From a virus, in the IMG/VR virus record IMGVR_UViG_3300020201_000015, positions 25,370 to 89,369 of that record: 64,000 bases of DNA. One strand, given 5' to 3'. The notes under the pieces are model-generated. The model worked only from the letters and a program-made list of their open reading frames with translations. It made no database searches and was not told the DNA's origin. Below are positions 1 to 7,624 of the stretch, in pieces (the stretch's first letter is position 1; each line of letters starts with the position of its first letter). The position numbers and the translations under genes are program-made.

Positions 1-2
1 GG

Positions 3-374
3 TCACGACCCGTCGCTCCACAGCAGCGGCTCGTCTGCCCTGACGTCATCGTCCTGGCGTCTCAGCAACACGATGCGCCCGGTGTAGCGGCTCAGCAGAG
101 TGACCGAAGTCCAGTCCTTCGGTACGCCTCGCACGGTGATGCACGTAGACGTGCCGCGCAGCCCTTCGTCGAGGTGGAGAGCCTCATCGGAAGCGTCGAC
201 GTAGAAGTCCCGCTCGTCGCTGAAGGACTTCGATCCCTCGGCGGTGAAGTCCGCATGCTTGGTGTGGAAGTCCATCTCGATGTGGACGTGGTCTTCGGTG
301 GCGCGCACGAGCCAGATCGAAGCCACACGGACCTCGCCGGGGATGACGGTGACAGCGACGACGGGGACGGTCAC
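3..374 (-). CDS. Hypothetical phage protein
   Basis: The product is 123 residues and I do not recognise it. It starts at a GTG that overlaps the stop of the upstream gene by four bases (GTGA). It looks like a soluble beta-rich protein with many acidic and hydrophobic alternations and no cysteine cluster or membrane segment. It is the last gene of the leftward block visible here. The operon may continue beyond the window edge, because the stop lies at base 3. Confidence 0.6.
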   Translation of the reverse strand: MTVPVVAVTVIPGEVRVASIWLVRATEDHVHIEMDFHTKHADFTAEGSKSFSDERDFYVDASDEALHLDEGLRGTSTCITVRGVPKDWTSVTLLSRYTGRIVLLRRQDDDVRADEPLLWSDGS

Positions 375-916
375 GACGCCACCCGCCTCTCCACCAGAGC
401 CGTCGCAGCGCCGTCGATGATCGCGCCCGTCCGCAGGTACGTCGGCTTCCCGTCTCGCATCAGCCCCAGCCTTTCCATCGCCACCCGTGACGCCGCCAGC
501 AGTGTCCCGCGTTCGCGCATCGACATGTCGAGCCACTCCTGTTGGCCGGCGACTCCATACCCGGCCATGTGACTGGTCCAGTCGAGTCGCAGTCGCCGGC
601 AGGCTTCCCGCTCAAGTGCCAGCATGTCGTCCTCGGCGTGACTCTGCGGCTGGTAGCCAGTCTCCCGCCAGACGACCACGTGCATCATCTCGTGGATCAG
701 GTGCGAAGCCTCGAGCGTCGACTGCGCCTCGTCGGCCCAGAGGATGCTCCCGTTGTCGCGGCGGATGCCGGCCATGTCCTGCGGAGCCACGTGGTAGGTC
801 TCCTTGGGCATGTACCCGCGGCGCAAGATGCCGCTGAACGGCACGTCGAGGTCGACGGCGACGCCCCATCGCTCGCACTCACGGAGCGCGCGGAGGAAAG
901 AAGGGTGAACGGTCAT
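371..916 (-). CDS. Predicted zinc metallopeptidase-like protein (HEMMH)
   Basis: The product is 181 residues with a HEMMH motif at residues 75-79, preceded by a helix-like SHLI segment, as in gluzincin-type HExxH peptidases. A downstream acidic stretch (AEDDMLALEREACR, roughly residues 95-110) could supply the third zinc ligand. The ATG overlaps by four bases the stop of the broken cytosine methylase reading frame. The upstream methylase N-terminal frame runs into this gene without a stop, so a fused read-through product is possible. The substrate is unknown. The zinc site is inferred from the motif only. Confidence 0.6.
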   Translation of the reverse strand: MTVHPSFLRALRECERWGVAVDLDVPFSGILRRGYMPKETYHVAPQDMAGIRRDNGSILWADEAQSTLEASHLIHEMMHVVVWRETGYQPQSHAEDDMLALEREACRRLRLDWTSHMAGYGVAGQQEWLDMSMRERGTLLAASRVAMERLGLMRDGKPTYLRTGAIIDGAATALVERRVAS

Positions 917-1504
917 GCTGACTCCATCGTGGTGCGGGCCCATTGCAGGAGCTCGGTCATCGCGAGCGCCCCGCACGCCGGGACGACGGCGTTTCCGAGG
1001 CCCTTGAGCCTGGATCTGTCGCCTCTGACTCCGTCGGAGATGCGGAGCCCCGACGTCGGCGGCGCTGATAGCGAGGGCGCGGGTTCGGTAGCCAAGAGCA
1101 TGCAGGTCTGACCGCACCTCGCACAGCCATCGCTTGGCGCCGCTGGCGACGTTTTCGACGATGGCGGCTGCGGGCCGCAGCTCGTCGACGATCCGGCGGT
1201 ACTCGTACCAGAGTCCGGACCGGGTTCCGACGGCGATGCCGGCGCCTCGTCCAGCCGCGCTGACGTCCTGGCAGGGAAAGCCTCCGACGATGAGATCCAC
1301 GGAAGCAAGAGTTGCTGAGCCAGCATGACGCACGTCCTCCACGGAGCGGTCTACCTCGGGCCAATGCCGAGCTAGGACCTGGCGACAGAAGCCGTCGACC
1401 TCGACCTGCCAGAGCGCCTGAGATGCGACGCCGGCGCGCGCGCACGCCACCTCGACGCCGAGGTCGAGCCCACCGATACCACTGAAAAGCGAACCGATCC
1501 TCAC
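913..1504 (-). pseudogene. Broken C5 cytosine DNA methyltransferase lacking its target-recognition region
   Basis: From the GTG at 1504 the frame encodes motif I (SLFSGIGGLDLG, residues 5-16), motif IV GGFPCQDVS with catalytic Cys78, motif VI ENV (117-119) and motif VIII DVGAPHLRR (150-158). Motif X (RLKGLGNAVVP) and the C-terminus (ending MESA, stop at 913) are in a different frame about 10-20 codons later. C5 methylases normally have a target-recognition domain of roughly 100 residues or more between VIII and X. Here it is gone and the ends are out of frame near 1015-1045. The GTG overlaps the DUF4942 stop, and the frame-2 stop overlaps the peptidase ATG, so both original gene ends survive. 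It is probably inactive. Confidence 0.75.
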
Positions 1505-2370
1505 GTCGCCACCTCCATAGCCGCGTCGCGCGCAACGGGCTGGCGCTTGGCTGACCGGAGCGTCATGCCGCCGGCGATCTCGTTCAGTCGCTTCAAGAGG
1601 TCGAGTCGCTTCACCTCGAGATGAAGATTCCCGTTCTTGTACGCCTTGAACCGGAACCAAGTCGTCTCGCCGCGGTAGCCCGTCGCCTTCGACGCTTCGA
1701 TCGCGCCGTGCAGTTCCGACCAGTGGGACTTGGCGATCGAGCCCTGGCCGTCGAGCGCCTGGAAGACACGCTCCACCGAGATGGCGTGCTGCTCGTAGTA
1801 GGACGACAGACGCAGTCCGTAGCAGCCCATCTCTACCCAGTGGACGATGACCTTGGGCGGGATCTCCTCCTGGCTGTTCGTCTTGTACTCGGCCATGCGA
1901 CCTCGCGGCCGGAGGTGCTCGAACGCTTCCTTGACGCTCTCCTCAAGGATCTCTGGCATTCGGTCGAGAAAGCCTTGAGCGAAGTCGCCGACGCTCTCCT
2001 CGGTGATGGCGGGGAGGTTGCCCTTGTCGAGCATCGCGCCGATCTCCTTCCAGCGCTCGCCGCTCACGATGCGCCGCAACTCCAGGCGGTGAACGATCGC
2101 GCGCCAGGCTTGGCGCTTCAGCAGGTTGACCGCCTCCTCTGGCTGGTCGAAGCATGAGCTGTACCTGCCGCGCGATGCGTCGATCCGGAAGTTCGCGTGG
2201 TCGTGCTTGCCGATTTGGTAGACCTCGTTGAGCTTCGCTTCGGCTGACACGAGCGCCGAGAAGGCTCCGCGGATCGTGGCTTCGGCTTCGCAGTACGCGG
2301 CGATCATCGCCGGCAGCGTCGCGAAGCGCGCGAGCCCAGCCTGGTTGTTGGCGTTGCGGTAGTCGCTCAC
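1501..2370 (-). CDS. DUF4942 protein, companion of the phage adenine methylase
   Basis: The product is 289 residues. The second half carries the DUF4942 pattern: a 'hrle..rivs..r..e' segment, then FEHLRPRGR, KTNSQEEIPPKVIVHW, ETTWFRFKAYKNGNLHLEVKR and LNEIAGG near the end. The family is common in phages and plasmids next to DNA methylases; its biochemical role is not established. It starts at GTG 2370, overlapping the stop of the Dam-type methylase by four bases. An open frame upstream of this start is antisense noise. Confidence 0.8.
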   Translation of the reverse strand: MSDYRNANNQAGLARFATLPAMIAAYCEAEATIRGAFSALVSAEAKLNEVYQIGKHDHANFRIDASRGRYSSCFDQPEEAVNLLKRQAWRAIVHRLELRRIVSGERWKEIGAMLDKGNLPAITEESVGDFAQGFLDRMPEILEESVKEAFEHLRPRGRMAEYKTNSQEEIPPKVIVHWVEMGCYGLRLSSYYEQHAISVERVFQALDGQGSIAKSHWSELHGAIEASKATGYRGETTWFRFKAYKNGNLHLEVKRLDLLKRLNEIAGGMTLRSAKRQPVARDAAMEVAT

Positions 2371-3008
2371 AGGCAGTCCCCCAGGTGGCCGAACGCCCGA
2401 ACAAACGCGGCCCGCGACACGCCGAGTCCCACGACGGCGTTGGCGTGCGCCGGCGAGTCGCCTTCGACGATGTCTTCCGGGCGCGCCAGCAGCAGGCCGT
2501 CCAGCTTCGTCTGTAGCTGTGCTCGGCGCTTCACGTCCTTCGTGGTGTTGCCGGTGATCTTGGCGAGCAGCTTCTGCGTCGAGACAATCGCGTCCGCTGC
2601 CGTGCGCAGGAACGGGATGCGGCGCTTCGGCACGCAGACGCGGTAGTGCAGCATCGAATGGCAGCTGTGCGCCTTGGCCCACAGTTGCGACTGCTGGATC
2701 TGCTCGAGCGAGTAGGCGATGTAGACGGCGGCCGTCACGTCGCCGGCTGCAAACGCCTTCGACAAGCGTACCCACCACGCCTCGGGCGGGCTTGGCGGAT
2801 TGACGAAGAGCCTGCCAGACCACGGCGACATGAGGCCGTCAGGGAACGAGTAGAACGAGGTCGCTTGCACGATGCCGTTCGCGGACGCGTCGCTCGCCGG
2901 GTCGAGGTCGATGCCGCCCATGAGGTCGCGGGCCGGCTCGACGTAGCTGGCGGGGGTGTACCAGGCCGACGAGTCGACGGAGTGCAGCGCGGGGGCCACG
3001 GCGGCCAT
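2367..3008 (-). CDS. Phage-type DNA N6-adenine methyltransferase (Dam family)
   Basis: The product is 213 residues. It shows the phage Dam layout: WYTP (residues 16-19), DLDPASD (34-40) for cofactor binding, and a VNPPSPP catalytic motif of the D/N-P-P type (69-75). These enzymes methylate adenine in phage DNA and can protect it from host restriction. The ATG at 3008 shares one base with the upstream stop; a GTG three bases earlier is an alternative start. It is followed by DUF4942 and a degenerate C5 methylase, so this end of the block is a DNA-modification cluster. Confidence 0.85.
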   Translation of the reverse strand: MAAVAPALHSVDSSAWYTPASYVEPARDLMGGIDLDPASDASANGIVQATSFYSFPDGLMSPWSGRLFVNPPSPPEAWWVRLSKAFAAGDVTAAVYIAYSLEQIQQSQLWAKAHSCHSMLHYRVCVPKRRIPFLRTAADAIVSTQKLLAKITGNTTKDVKRRAQLQTKLDGLLLARPEDIVEGDSPAHANAVVGLGVSRAAFVRAFGHLGDCL

Positions 3009-3256
3009 CACGCCACCTCCAGCTTCGCAGCCGCTTCCAGCAATGCTGCCGCGCGCGACCGCAGCGCCGGTATCACCAGCCGCTCGGCCTCGCTCCGCGC
3101 AGCATCGGCGTCGGTCGCCGCCAAGATAAGCTCGTCAATGCCAACCGCCTCCGACTCCAAGACCCACTGCCCCGGCTCCTCCCACACGTCCACGATGACC
3201 AAGCCCGCGCTCGCGCGAAAGCCGTCGCCTCGATACGGCTGCCAATTGAAAGCCAT
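3008..3256 (-). CDS. Small phage protein, paralogue of the 9000-9245 product
   Basis: The product is 82 residues of unknown function. It starts MAFNWQP with a RASAG segment soon after and has an Ala-rich C-terminal helix. The product at 9000-9245 begins MFDWRPAQDGFLASAG and has the same length and helical end. Both are placed one base after a gene stop (TGATG). The two are probably an old duplication within the block. Confidence 0.65.
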   Translation of the reverse strand: MAFNWQPYRGDGFRASAGLVIVDVWEEPGQWVLESEAVGIDELILAATDADAARSEAERLVIPALRSRAAALLEAAAKLEVA

Positions 3257-3615
3257 CACGCCACCGCCTTGCGCGCCACGCGCAGCAGCACCAGGTAGCC
3301 GATCAGGTCGAGCGCCACATCCTCGCCGGCGACCGAGCCGCGAGCCAGCCGAGAAAGCTTGTCGTCGATGCGGACGAGGATCTGCTCTTCGGGTGACGAC
3401 CGGCTGAAGACGCGGATGGGGTCGAGCGCGCTGTTGCCATAGGACGCGTTCTTCTCCAGGAGCATCGTCGCGATCGTCATGCACTCGCTCACGATGGCGT
3501 GACGCGTCGGGTCCTTGTCGGACAGCGCCTCGACGATGCTGTGGGCCAGGTCGAGCGTGCCGTCGTTGTCGAGGCCCCGCACGGCTTCCACGGTTGACTT
3601 GTAGCTGTCGGTCAC
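3256..3615 (-). CDS. DUF1599 / nucleotide-modification-associated domain 1 protein
   Basis: The product is 119 residues. The segment LEKNASYGNSALDPIRVFS, followed by EEQILVRIDDKLSRLARG and GEDVALDLIGYLVLL, matches the phage DUF1599 (Nmad1) pattern, an all-alpha fold related to MazG-like nucleotide pyrophosphatases. A role in nucleotide-pool or modified-base metabolism is suggested by the family and not shown here. The GTG start at 3615 overlaps the previous stop by four bases. Confidence 0.75.
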   Translation of the reverse strand: MTDSYKSTVEAVRGLDNDGTLDLAHSIVEALSDKDPTRHAIVSECMTIATMLLEKNASYGNSALDPIRVFSRSSPEEQILVRIDDKLSRLARGSVAGEDVALDLIGYLVLLRVARKAVA

Positions 3616-3899
3616 GTCTCCCCCATCCCTTCTGAGAACTTGCGCATCGCGCGGTTCGTGATCTTCTTGACGACGGAGTCGGTCACGCCGAGCCGCCTAC
3701 CCATCTCGACGAAGGTCATCTCGCCGAGTGCCAGACCACGGCGCGCCTCCGCCAGTTCGATCATGCAGCAGCCGTCTGCGTTCTCGTTCGCCTCCAACCG
3801 TTGCGGGCATTCCGTCCGGCAGTGGGTCGGGTAGGAGCACGGCAACATCGCAGCGAAGCGGTCGGCCAGCTCGATCCACGCGGCAGACGTGGCCTTCAT
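3612..3899 (-). CDS. Sigma-region-4-like helix-turn-helix protein with Cys cluster
   Basis: The product is 95 residues. The C-terminal third (FVEMGRRLGVTDSVVKKITN) resembles a sigma-70 region 4 helix-turn-helix. The middle has cysteines in the pattern C..x(3)-C..C and a CC pair that may bind metal. It starts at an ATG overlapping the next zinc-ribbon/HTH gene. Two adjacent genes with the same HTH style suggest a pair of phage transcription regulators. Confidence 0.65.
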   Translation of the reverse strand: MKATSAAWIELADRFAAMLPCSYPTHCRTECPQRLEANENADGCCMIELAEARRGLALGEMTFVEMGRRLGVTDSVVKKITNRAMRKFSEGMGET

Positions 3900-4366
3900 T
3901 CCCCGAGCCTCGCGAGCTTGGCGCGCGGGACCATCTTGGCGATTGCCGCGGCGAGGATCTGCCGCACGCGCTCCTTGGAGAGGCCGAGGATGTCGGCGAT
4001 CTGCTGGTTTTCGAGGCCGTCGGGGTAGGCGAACGTGATCGCCCATAGGCATGCCGGCGCGTTGTTTCTGTCGCGCATCTTGCACTGGTCGTCGCACTCG
4101 TGGCCTGGTCGAGCTGACCACCGCGGGTCGGACAGCACGAGGGCCGTGCGGTTAGCCAGTCGCTCTTGCTCGCGGCACGAATTGCAGCGGAGCCGCATGC
4201 CTACCTTGACCGCCCGTTGCATCACGCGCGCGGCCTTGGTGACCTCGGCGCCGCATTCGCATCGGCAGAGCCACAGGCGACCATCGGCACCGTTGGAGCC
4301 GACCTTGCGGATTGCGGTCAGGTGCCCGAAGCGCGCGCCGGCGACGATGTTGATGGCCGTGCTCAT
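3896..4366 (-). CDS. Zinc-ribbon plus sigma-like helix-turn-helix regulator
   Basis: The product is 156 residues. The N-terminal part has the phage zinc-ribbon pattern WLCRCECG followed by CNSCRE (about residues 32-66), and a second C-x3-C-x3-C-like cluster lies near residue 90. The C-terminal part, NQQIADILGLSKERVRQI, closely follows sigma-70 region 4, including the ERVRQI recognition helix. It is likely a DNA-binding regulator. The ATG overlaps the upstream stop by four bases. Confidence 0.7.
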   Translation of the reverse strand: MSTAINIVAGARFGHLTAIRKVGSNGADGRLWLCRCECGAEVTKAARVMQRAVKVGMRLRCNSCREQERLANRTALVLSDPRWSARPGHECDDQCKMRDRNNAPACLWAITFAYPDGLENQQIADILGLSKERVRQILAAAIAKMVPRAKLARLGE

Positions 4367-4596
4367 GGCGCCGCCTTCGATGGCTTGCCACGGCGATAGA
4401 CCGCGAGCGATCCGGGGTGTGCATACCTGGCCGCTTCAGCCTCCGCGAACGTGGCGAACTCGTGCGCGTCCCGGCGCGTGGCGTAAGCCCCGCCGCGCCT
4501 GTCGAGGTAGTAGTCGCCGCCGTCTTTGCTGTCGCAGACCTTGCACGAGCATCGGACTACCCAGCACCGAGGACTGGTGACCCTGTGCTTCTTCAC
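4363..4596 (-). CDS. Small Cys-rich phage protein
   Basis: The product is 77 residues of unknown function. It has a C-x5-C-x-C-x2-C cluster near residues 12-21 and a basic C-terminus. The segment RRDAHEFATFAEAEAARYA resembles short phage proteins that display a sequence-specific basic patch. The start is a GTG overlapping the preceding stop (GTGA); the longer open frame upstream has no supporting start. Confidence 0.55.
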   Translation of the reverse strand: MKKHRVTSPRCWVVRCSCKVCDSKDGGDYYLDRRGGAYATRRDAHEFATFAEAEAARYAHPGSLAVYRRGKPSKAAP

Positions 4597-4916
4597 GACG
4601 CCCTGCTGACGCCGCGTCTTCGCGCCGCGCTGATCTGATTGCCGCGACGGTACGCCTCGACCAGCGAGCCGGGTCGCAGCGGGGGCCGGGTCACACCAGC
4701 GGCCGCGTCGTTGATTGAATCGGCCGCGCAGACCTCGGCGCGCGCCTGCGTGTTGGTCGCCAGCGTGCGGCCGTGACGGGCGATGACGCTGCCCGGACCG
4801 AGCGCCCGAGACGCGGCAAGCGCCTTGAGGAAGCACTCGCAGACGGCACTCGCCGCCGTCACGCACTCGTCGCACGAGTAGGTCTTGCTGCTGCCCTTGT
4901 TCGTCAGGATGTACAT
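4593..4916 (-). CDS. Small phage protein with N-terminal Cys residues
   Basis: The product is 107 residues with CDEC and CEC motifs in the first 30 residues and an Ala-rich helical middle. The function is unknown. The ATG at 4916 lies inside the end of the upstream gene (13-base overlap). The much longer open frame in this register is not supported by composition. Confidence 0.5.
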   Translation of the reverse strand: MYILTNKGSSKTYSCDECVTAASAVCECFLKALAASRALGPGSVIARHGRTLATNTQARAEVCAADSINDAAAGVTRPPLRPGSLVEAYRRGNQISAARRRGVSRAS

Positions 4917-5257
4917 CGGGAACCCTCCCCCATCGCGTCCAACCGCCGCGCCTGGAACGACTCCAGGTGCGGCCGCATCGCCTCGGTCACCGCGTCGCAC
5001 TCGACGATGGTCTCGGCCAGATCGCCGACGGTCCAGCAGGCCCGCCCGCGCTCGGCCACGACGAAGACCCGAGCCATCTCGGCGCACGCCGCGCAGGAGT
5101 CCCACGACGACCACGCCCCGTCGTAGAGCGACGTGGCGTGCTCGTACCGCTCGCCGACCGCGATGCCCGCGCGACACTCGACGCAATGGTGCGGCACGCG
5201 CGCGCGGCGCATCGTCGACGACGAGACCGCCGGCACGTCGAAGTCGGCATTGCACAT
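4904..5257 (-). CDS. Phage zinc-ribbon protein
   Basis: The product is 117 residues. The pattern HHCVECRAGIAVGERY, then CAACAEM some 25 residues later, is a two-CxxC zinc ribbon frequent in small proteins of phage early regions. The molecular role is unknown. The ATG shares one base with the preceding stop (TGATG). Confidence 0.65.
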   Translation of the reverse strand: MCNADFDVPAVSSSTMRRARVPHHCVECRAGIAVGERYEHATSLYDGAWSSWDSCAACAEMARVFVVAERGRACWTVGDLAETIVECDAVTEAMRPHLESFQARRLDAMGEGSRCTS

Positions 5258-5490
5258 CAGTCCACCTTCTCACGGTGCAGCTCGACGCCGTTGCGGACGA
5301 CGGTGGATCCGGCGCCGTAGACGTCCCGGGAAAACCGGCAGGCGTCGGCGAGGCACAGGCAGGCAGGCTCCGCGACAGCTTTCGACGCGCAGCCATCGCA
5401 GCCGAACGCCGCTGTGAGCTGGCGGCGACCGGTGCCCAGGGTGACCTGGTAGGCCGACGAGTTGGCGAGGTAGTGCGAGCGGTGGCTCAC
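5257..5490 (-). CDS. Small phage protein with Cys residues
   Basis: The product is 77 residues of unknown function. It contains a CDGCASK motif and further cysteines (CLCLADAC), so metal binding is possible. The GTG start overlaps the preceding stop by four bases. Confidence 0.5.
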   Translation of the reverse strand: MSHRSHYLANSSAYQVTLGTGRRQLTAAFGCDGCASKAVAEPACLCLADACRFSRDVYGAGSTVVRNGVELHREKVD

Positions 5491-5684
5491 GGGACCTCGT
5501 TCAAGTCGGCGGCGACCATCCATGCGCCGGGTATCAGCTCGAGCGAGTAGGGCAGCCGGTACGGCGCCGGCAGGTCGGTCACCATGTGCGGGATGGCTGC
5601 GTCGGCGTCGCGGATCGCGGGGCCGGGGGCGCCGGTCATGGCGTAGGAGGCGCTGGGGATGCGGCGGCGGGATGTTCTGGTCAT
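5487..5684 (-). CDS. Short hypothetical protein with basic N-terminus
   Basis: The product is 65 residues. It begins MTRTSRRRIPSAS, nearly the same as the 20-residue open frame at 6691-6753, and the surrounding DNA (5653-5685 versus 6721-6754) is almost identical. One copy is therefore a duplicated gene start. The ATG overlaps the RNA ligase stop by four bases. Confidence 0.45.
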   Translation of the reverse strand: MTRTSRRRIPSASYAMTGAPGPAIRDADAAIPHMVTDLPAPYRLPYSLELIPGAWMVAADLNEVP

Positions 5685-6694
5685 GAGACGTCTTTCGTTT
5701 TGCGGGTGAGATAGCCCTCGCCAACGTGCTTGAGCACGACGCGCGAGTCGGGCAGCCGCGCGTGGAAGCGCTCGCGCTCCGGGCGCACCACGAAGCCTTC
5801 GCGCACGTGTGATCCGCCGAGAACGGCATGACCCTCTGCGAGCGCGAGGCAGTCGAGCGACCAGGGGCCCCGATAGAGGGTGGGCGGCGTTGAGAGACCC
5901 AGCCGATCCGCTAGCCCGAACACGTCGACCGCGTCGAGCCATCGTCTGGCCAGGGCGTCGTACGCGTCGAAGATAACGAGCGCGGGGGTAGCCGCGCCAT
6001 ATGCCAGGTCCTGGATCTTGGCCCCGTAGATCTCGCCGTAGATGACGATGCCAGGCTCGGCAGCTAGGCGCTCGGCGAGTCCGAGAGATCGCGCCAACTT
6101 CGACCACGTCGACTCGCCATCCCGTTCCTTGACGACCGTGCGGGACCCGACCCATAGGCCCGCGTCCACGCCATCTGGCCAGAAACAGAACCGCGCGTTA
6201 CTGCCGTGGATCTTCTCGGTGATGATGACCGGCTCGCCCACATCAAGCGCGCGAGGGTGACGCCGATAGCCCTCGACGTCGGTGAACTTGGGGAAGCGAA
6301 ACGTCGTCGGCCCCGGCACCGTCGGTTCGCGCGGCGCGTTGGGCCCATGGCCAGGTTCCGGCGGCTCGTACTTGGTCAGACCGTAGCTGTCGACGACGCT
6401 CTCGCCCTCCACAAGAGAAGCCGGCGCATCGACGAGCAGCCCCATCGAGAACACTCCGCGCAGTCGCTTGGCCTTGAGGCGTCTGCGGTCGGCCGGCTGA
6501 AGGAATCCGAAGCACTGCAGATCGGGGAGCGTCGAGTCGACGGGGATGTAGGCGACCAGATCGCCGGCCTTGTACTGGCCCTTGCGGATGATGACAGGTG
6601 TCGTGCCGTAGACGATCGCGATCTCCAACGAGTCGGCGTTGTCGTGAGTGCGCACCTCGGTGATGCGCACGACCTCGGGATGCCAGTCGCTCAT
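5681..6694 (-). CDS. RNA ligase of the DraRnl/Rnl5-like type (N-terminal OB-fold)
   Basis: The product is 337 residues. The C-terminal two thirds hold the nucleotidyltransferase motifs: I, TEKIHGSNAR with Lys161 as the adenylated residue; III, GEIYG (220-224); IV, EGFVVRP (299-305); V, LKHVGEGYL (321-329). Residues 1-140 form an OB-fold-like region starting DWHPEVVRITEVRTHDNADSLE, as in the Deinococcus DRB0094 family. Such ligases seal RNA ends and often repair nicked tRNA or duplex RNA. No polynucleotide kinase partner is visible in the window. Start ATG overlaps the preceding short frame by four bases. Confidence 0.85.
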   Translation of the reverse strand: MSDWHPEVVRITEVRTHDNADSLEIAIVYGTTPVIIRKGQYKAGDLVAYIPVDSTLPDLQCFGFLQPADRRRLKAKRLRGVFSMGLLVDAPASLVEGESVVDSYGLTKYEPPEPGHGPNAPREPTVPGPTTFRFPKFTDVEGYRRHPRALDVGEPVIITEKIHGSNARFCFWPDGVDAGLWVGSRTVVKERDGESTWSKLARSLGLAERLAAEPGIVIYGEIYGAKIQDLAYGAATPALVIFDAYDALARRWLDAVDVFGLADRLGLSTPPTLYRGPWSLDCLALAEGHAVLGGSHVREGFVVRPERERFHARLPDSRVVLKHVGEGYLTRKTKDVS

Positions 6695-6753
6695 GAGGAG
6701 GCGCTCGCGCTGAACGGTTGCTGGGGGATGCGGCGGCGGGATGATCTGGTCAT
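6691..6753 (-). CDS. 20-residue leader-like peptide or duplicated gene remnant
   Basis: This short open frame begins MTRSSRRRIPQQP and ends by overlapping the RNA ligase ATG (ATGA). It copies the first residues of the 5487-5684 product. It may be translated and couple ribosomes into the ligase gene, or it may be a relic of duplication. Confidence 0.3.
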   Translation of the reverse strand: MTRSSRRRIPQQPFSASASS

Positions 6754-6785
6754 GGGTTTTCCTTCGCAGATGCCGTGGTGGCCCA

Positions 6786-6823
6786 GAGCACTGCGCGCCG
6801 GCAGATGCCGGCGCGCAGTGCTC
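6786..6823. repeat. Perfect 17-bp inverted repeat, 4-base loop
   Basis: GAGCACTGCGCGCCGGC pairs perfectly with its complement around an AGAT loop. It lies in the only real gap (6754-6829) of the leftward operon, just after the ParB-like gene. No U-tract follows on the minus strand, so it is not a standard intrinsic terminator. It could be an mRNA processing or stabilising hairpin, or a protein-binding palindrome. Confidence 0.8.
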
Positions 6824-6829
6824 ATGAGG

Positions 6830-7618
6830 TCAGGCCGCGATCGGCTCCTCCGTGAACTTCCCCGGAGGAGGGAGAAGGTTGCGCTTCCGGCGCTCGTTGT
6901 AGATCTCGCGAATAGCAAGGCAGGACGCCAGCCTTGTCTTGCAGTCGAGCTGGGCCATCGCGCACCGGATGCGCGCCATGACTCGGCTAGGCGCGTACGA
7001 CCTCAGCTTGGACGCAAGCTCGGTGCGTGAGACGTCCGGATACTCGGACAGGAAGAACGACACGGCGCGGATGATCTGCTTCTCGAAGCTCGCCGGCTCA
7101 CCGTCGGCCCAATCCTTGATGACCTCCAGCGTCTCGCGCAGGTTGCCGCGGTGGTACACGCAGTCGAGCGCCTGCACAGCACAGATGGCATTCTTTGCCG
7201 ATGTCTTCTGGAACTTGAGAGCCAAGCTGGTCAGGACGACCACGATGGCCACGGCAACAGGCTCTCCAGAGACCAGCCGAGCGCGGAACTTGTCGTAGGC
7301 GCGCACCGCACTGCGGCCGCTGTTGAGGCGGAGAAACATCTCCGCTTCCTCTTGAATGCTCAGGCCGTCGTAGACCTCGCACATGAAGGCGGTGTTGCCG
7401 AGCCCGGCGATGATTGCAGCGCCGAACCTGTGCTGACCGTCCAGCCGCACCATGCGGCCGTCTTCGCGACGAGAGATGACCGGTACGCCGATCAGTGAAA
7501 GGTCAAACGCCTCGGCCATGGCCGCGCTTCTGGGCTCGTCAAACTCTCGCTGATACCGCTCGTCGACCGACGTATCGCAGGGCTTGACCTTGATGAACTG
7601 GGACTTGTTCTTCTTCAT
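6830..7618 (-). CDS. ParB-like nuclease-domain protein (DUF6551 type)
   Basis: The product is 262 residues. Residues 10-90 form a ParB/Srx-like domain with RYQREFD and the signature DGQHR (60-64), then EEAEMFLRLNSGR. The helical C-terminal part has no recognised motif. This form is widespread in phages of actinobacteria and proteobacteria; its role is unproven (DNA-binding or nickase-like activity is assumed). A good Shine-Dalgarno (AGGAGT) lies eight bases before the ATG. Confidence 0.8.
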   Translation of the reverse strand: MKKNKSQFIKVKPCDTSVDERYQREFDEPRSAAMAEAFDLSLIGVPVISRREDGRMVRLDGQHRFGAAIIAGLGNTAFMCEVYDGLSIQEEAEMFLRLNSGRSAVRAYDKFRARLVSGEPVAVAIVVVLTSLALKFQKTSAKNAICAVQALDCVYHRGNLRETLEVIKDWADGEPASFEKQIIRAVSFFLSEYPDVSRTELASKLRSYAPSRVMARIRCAMAQLDCKTRLASCLAIREIYNERRKRNLLPPPGKFTEEPIAA

Positions 7619-7624
7619 GTTCCG

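Noticed and set aside
957-1535. Long Arg-rich frame overlapping the C5 methylase
   Set aside because: It is a shadow of the methylase gene in another register; its composition is typical of out-of-frame GC-rich DNA.
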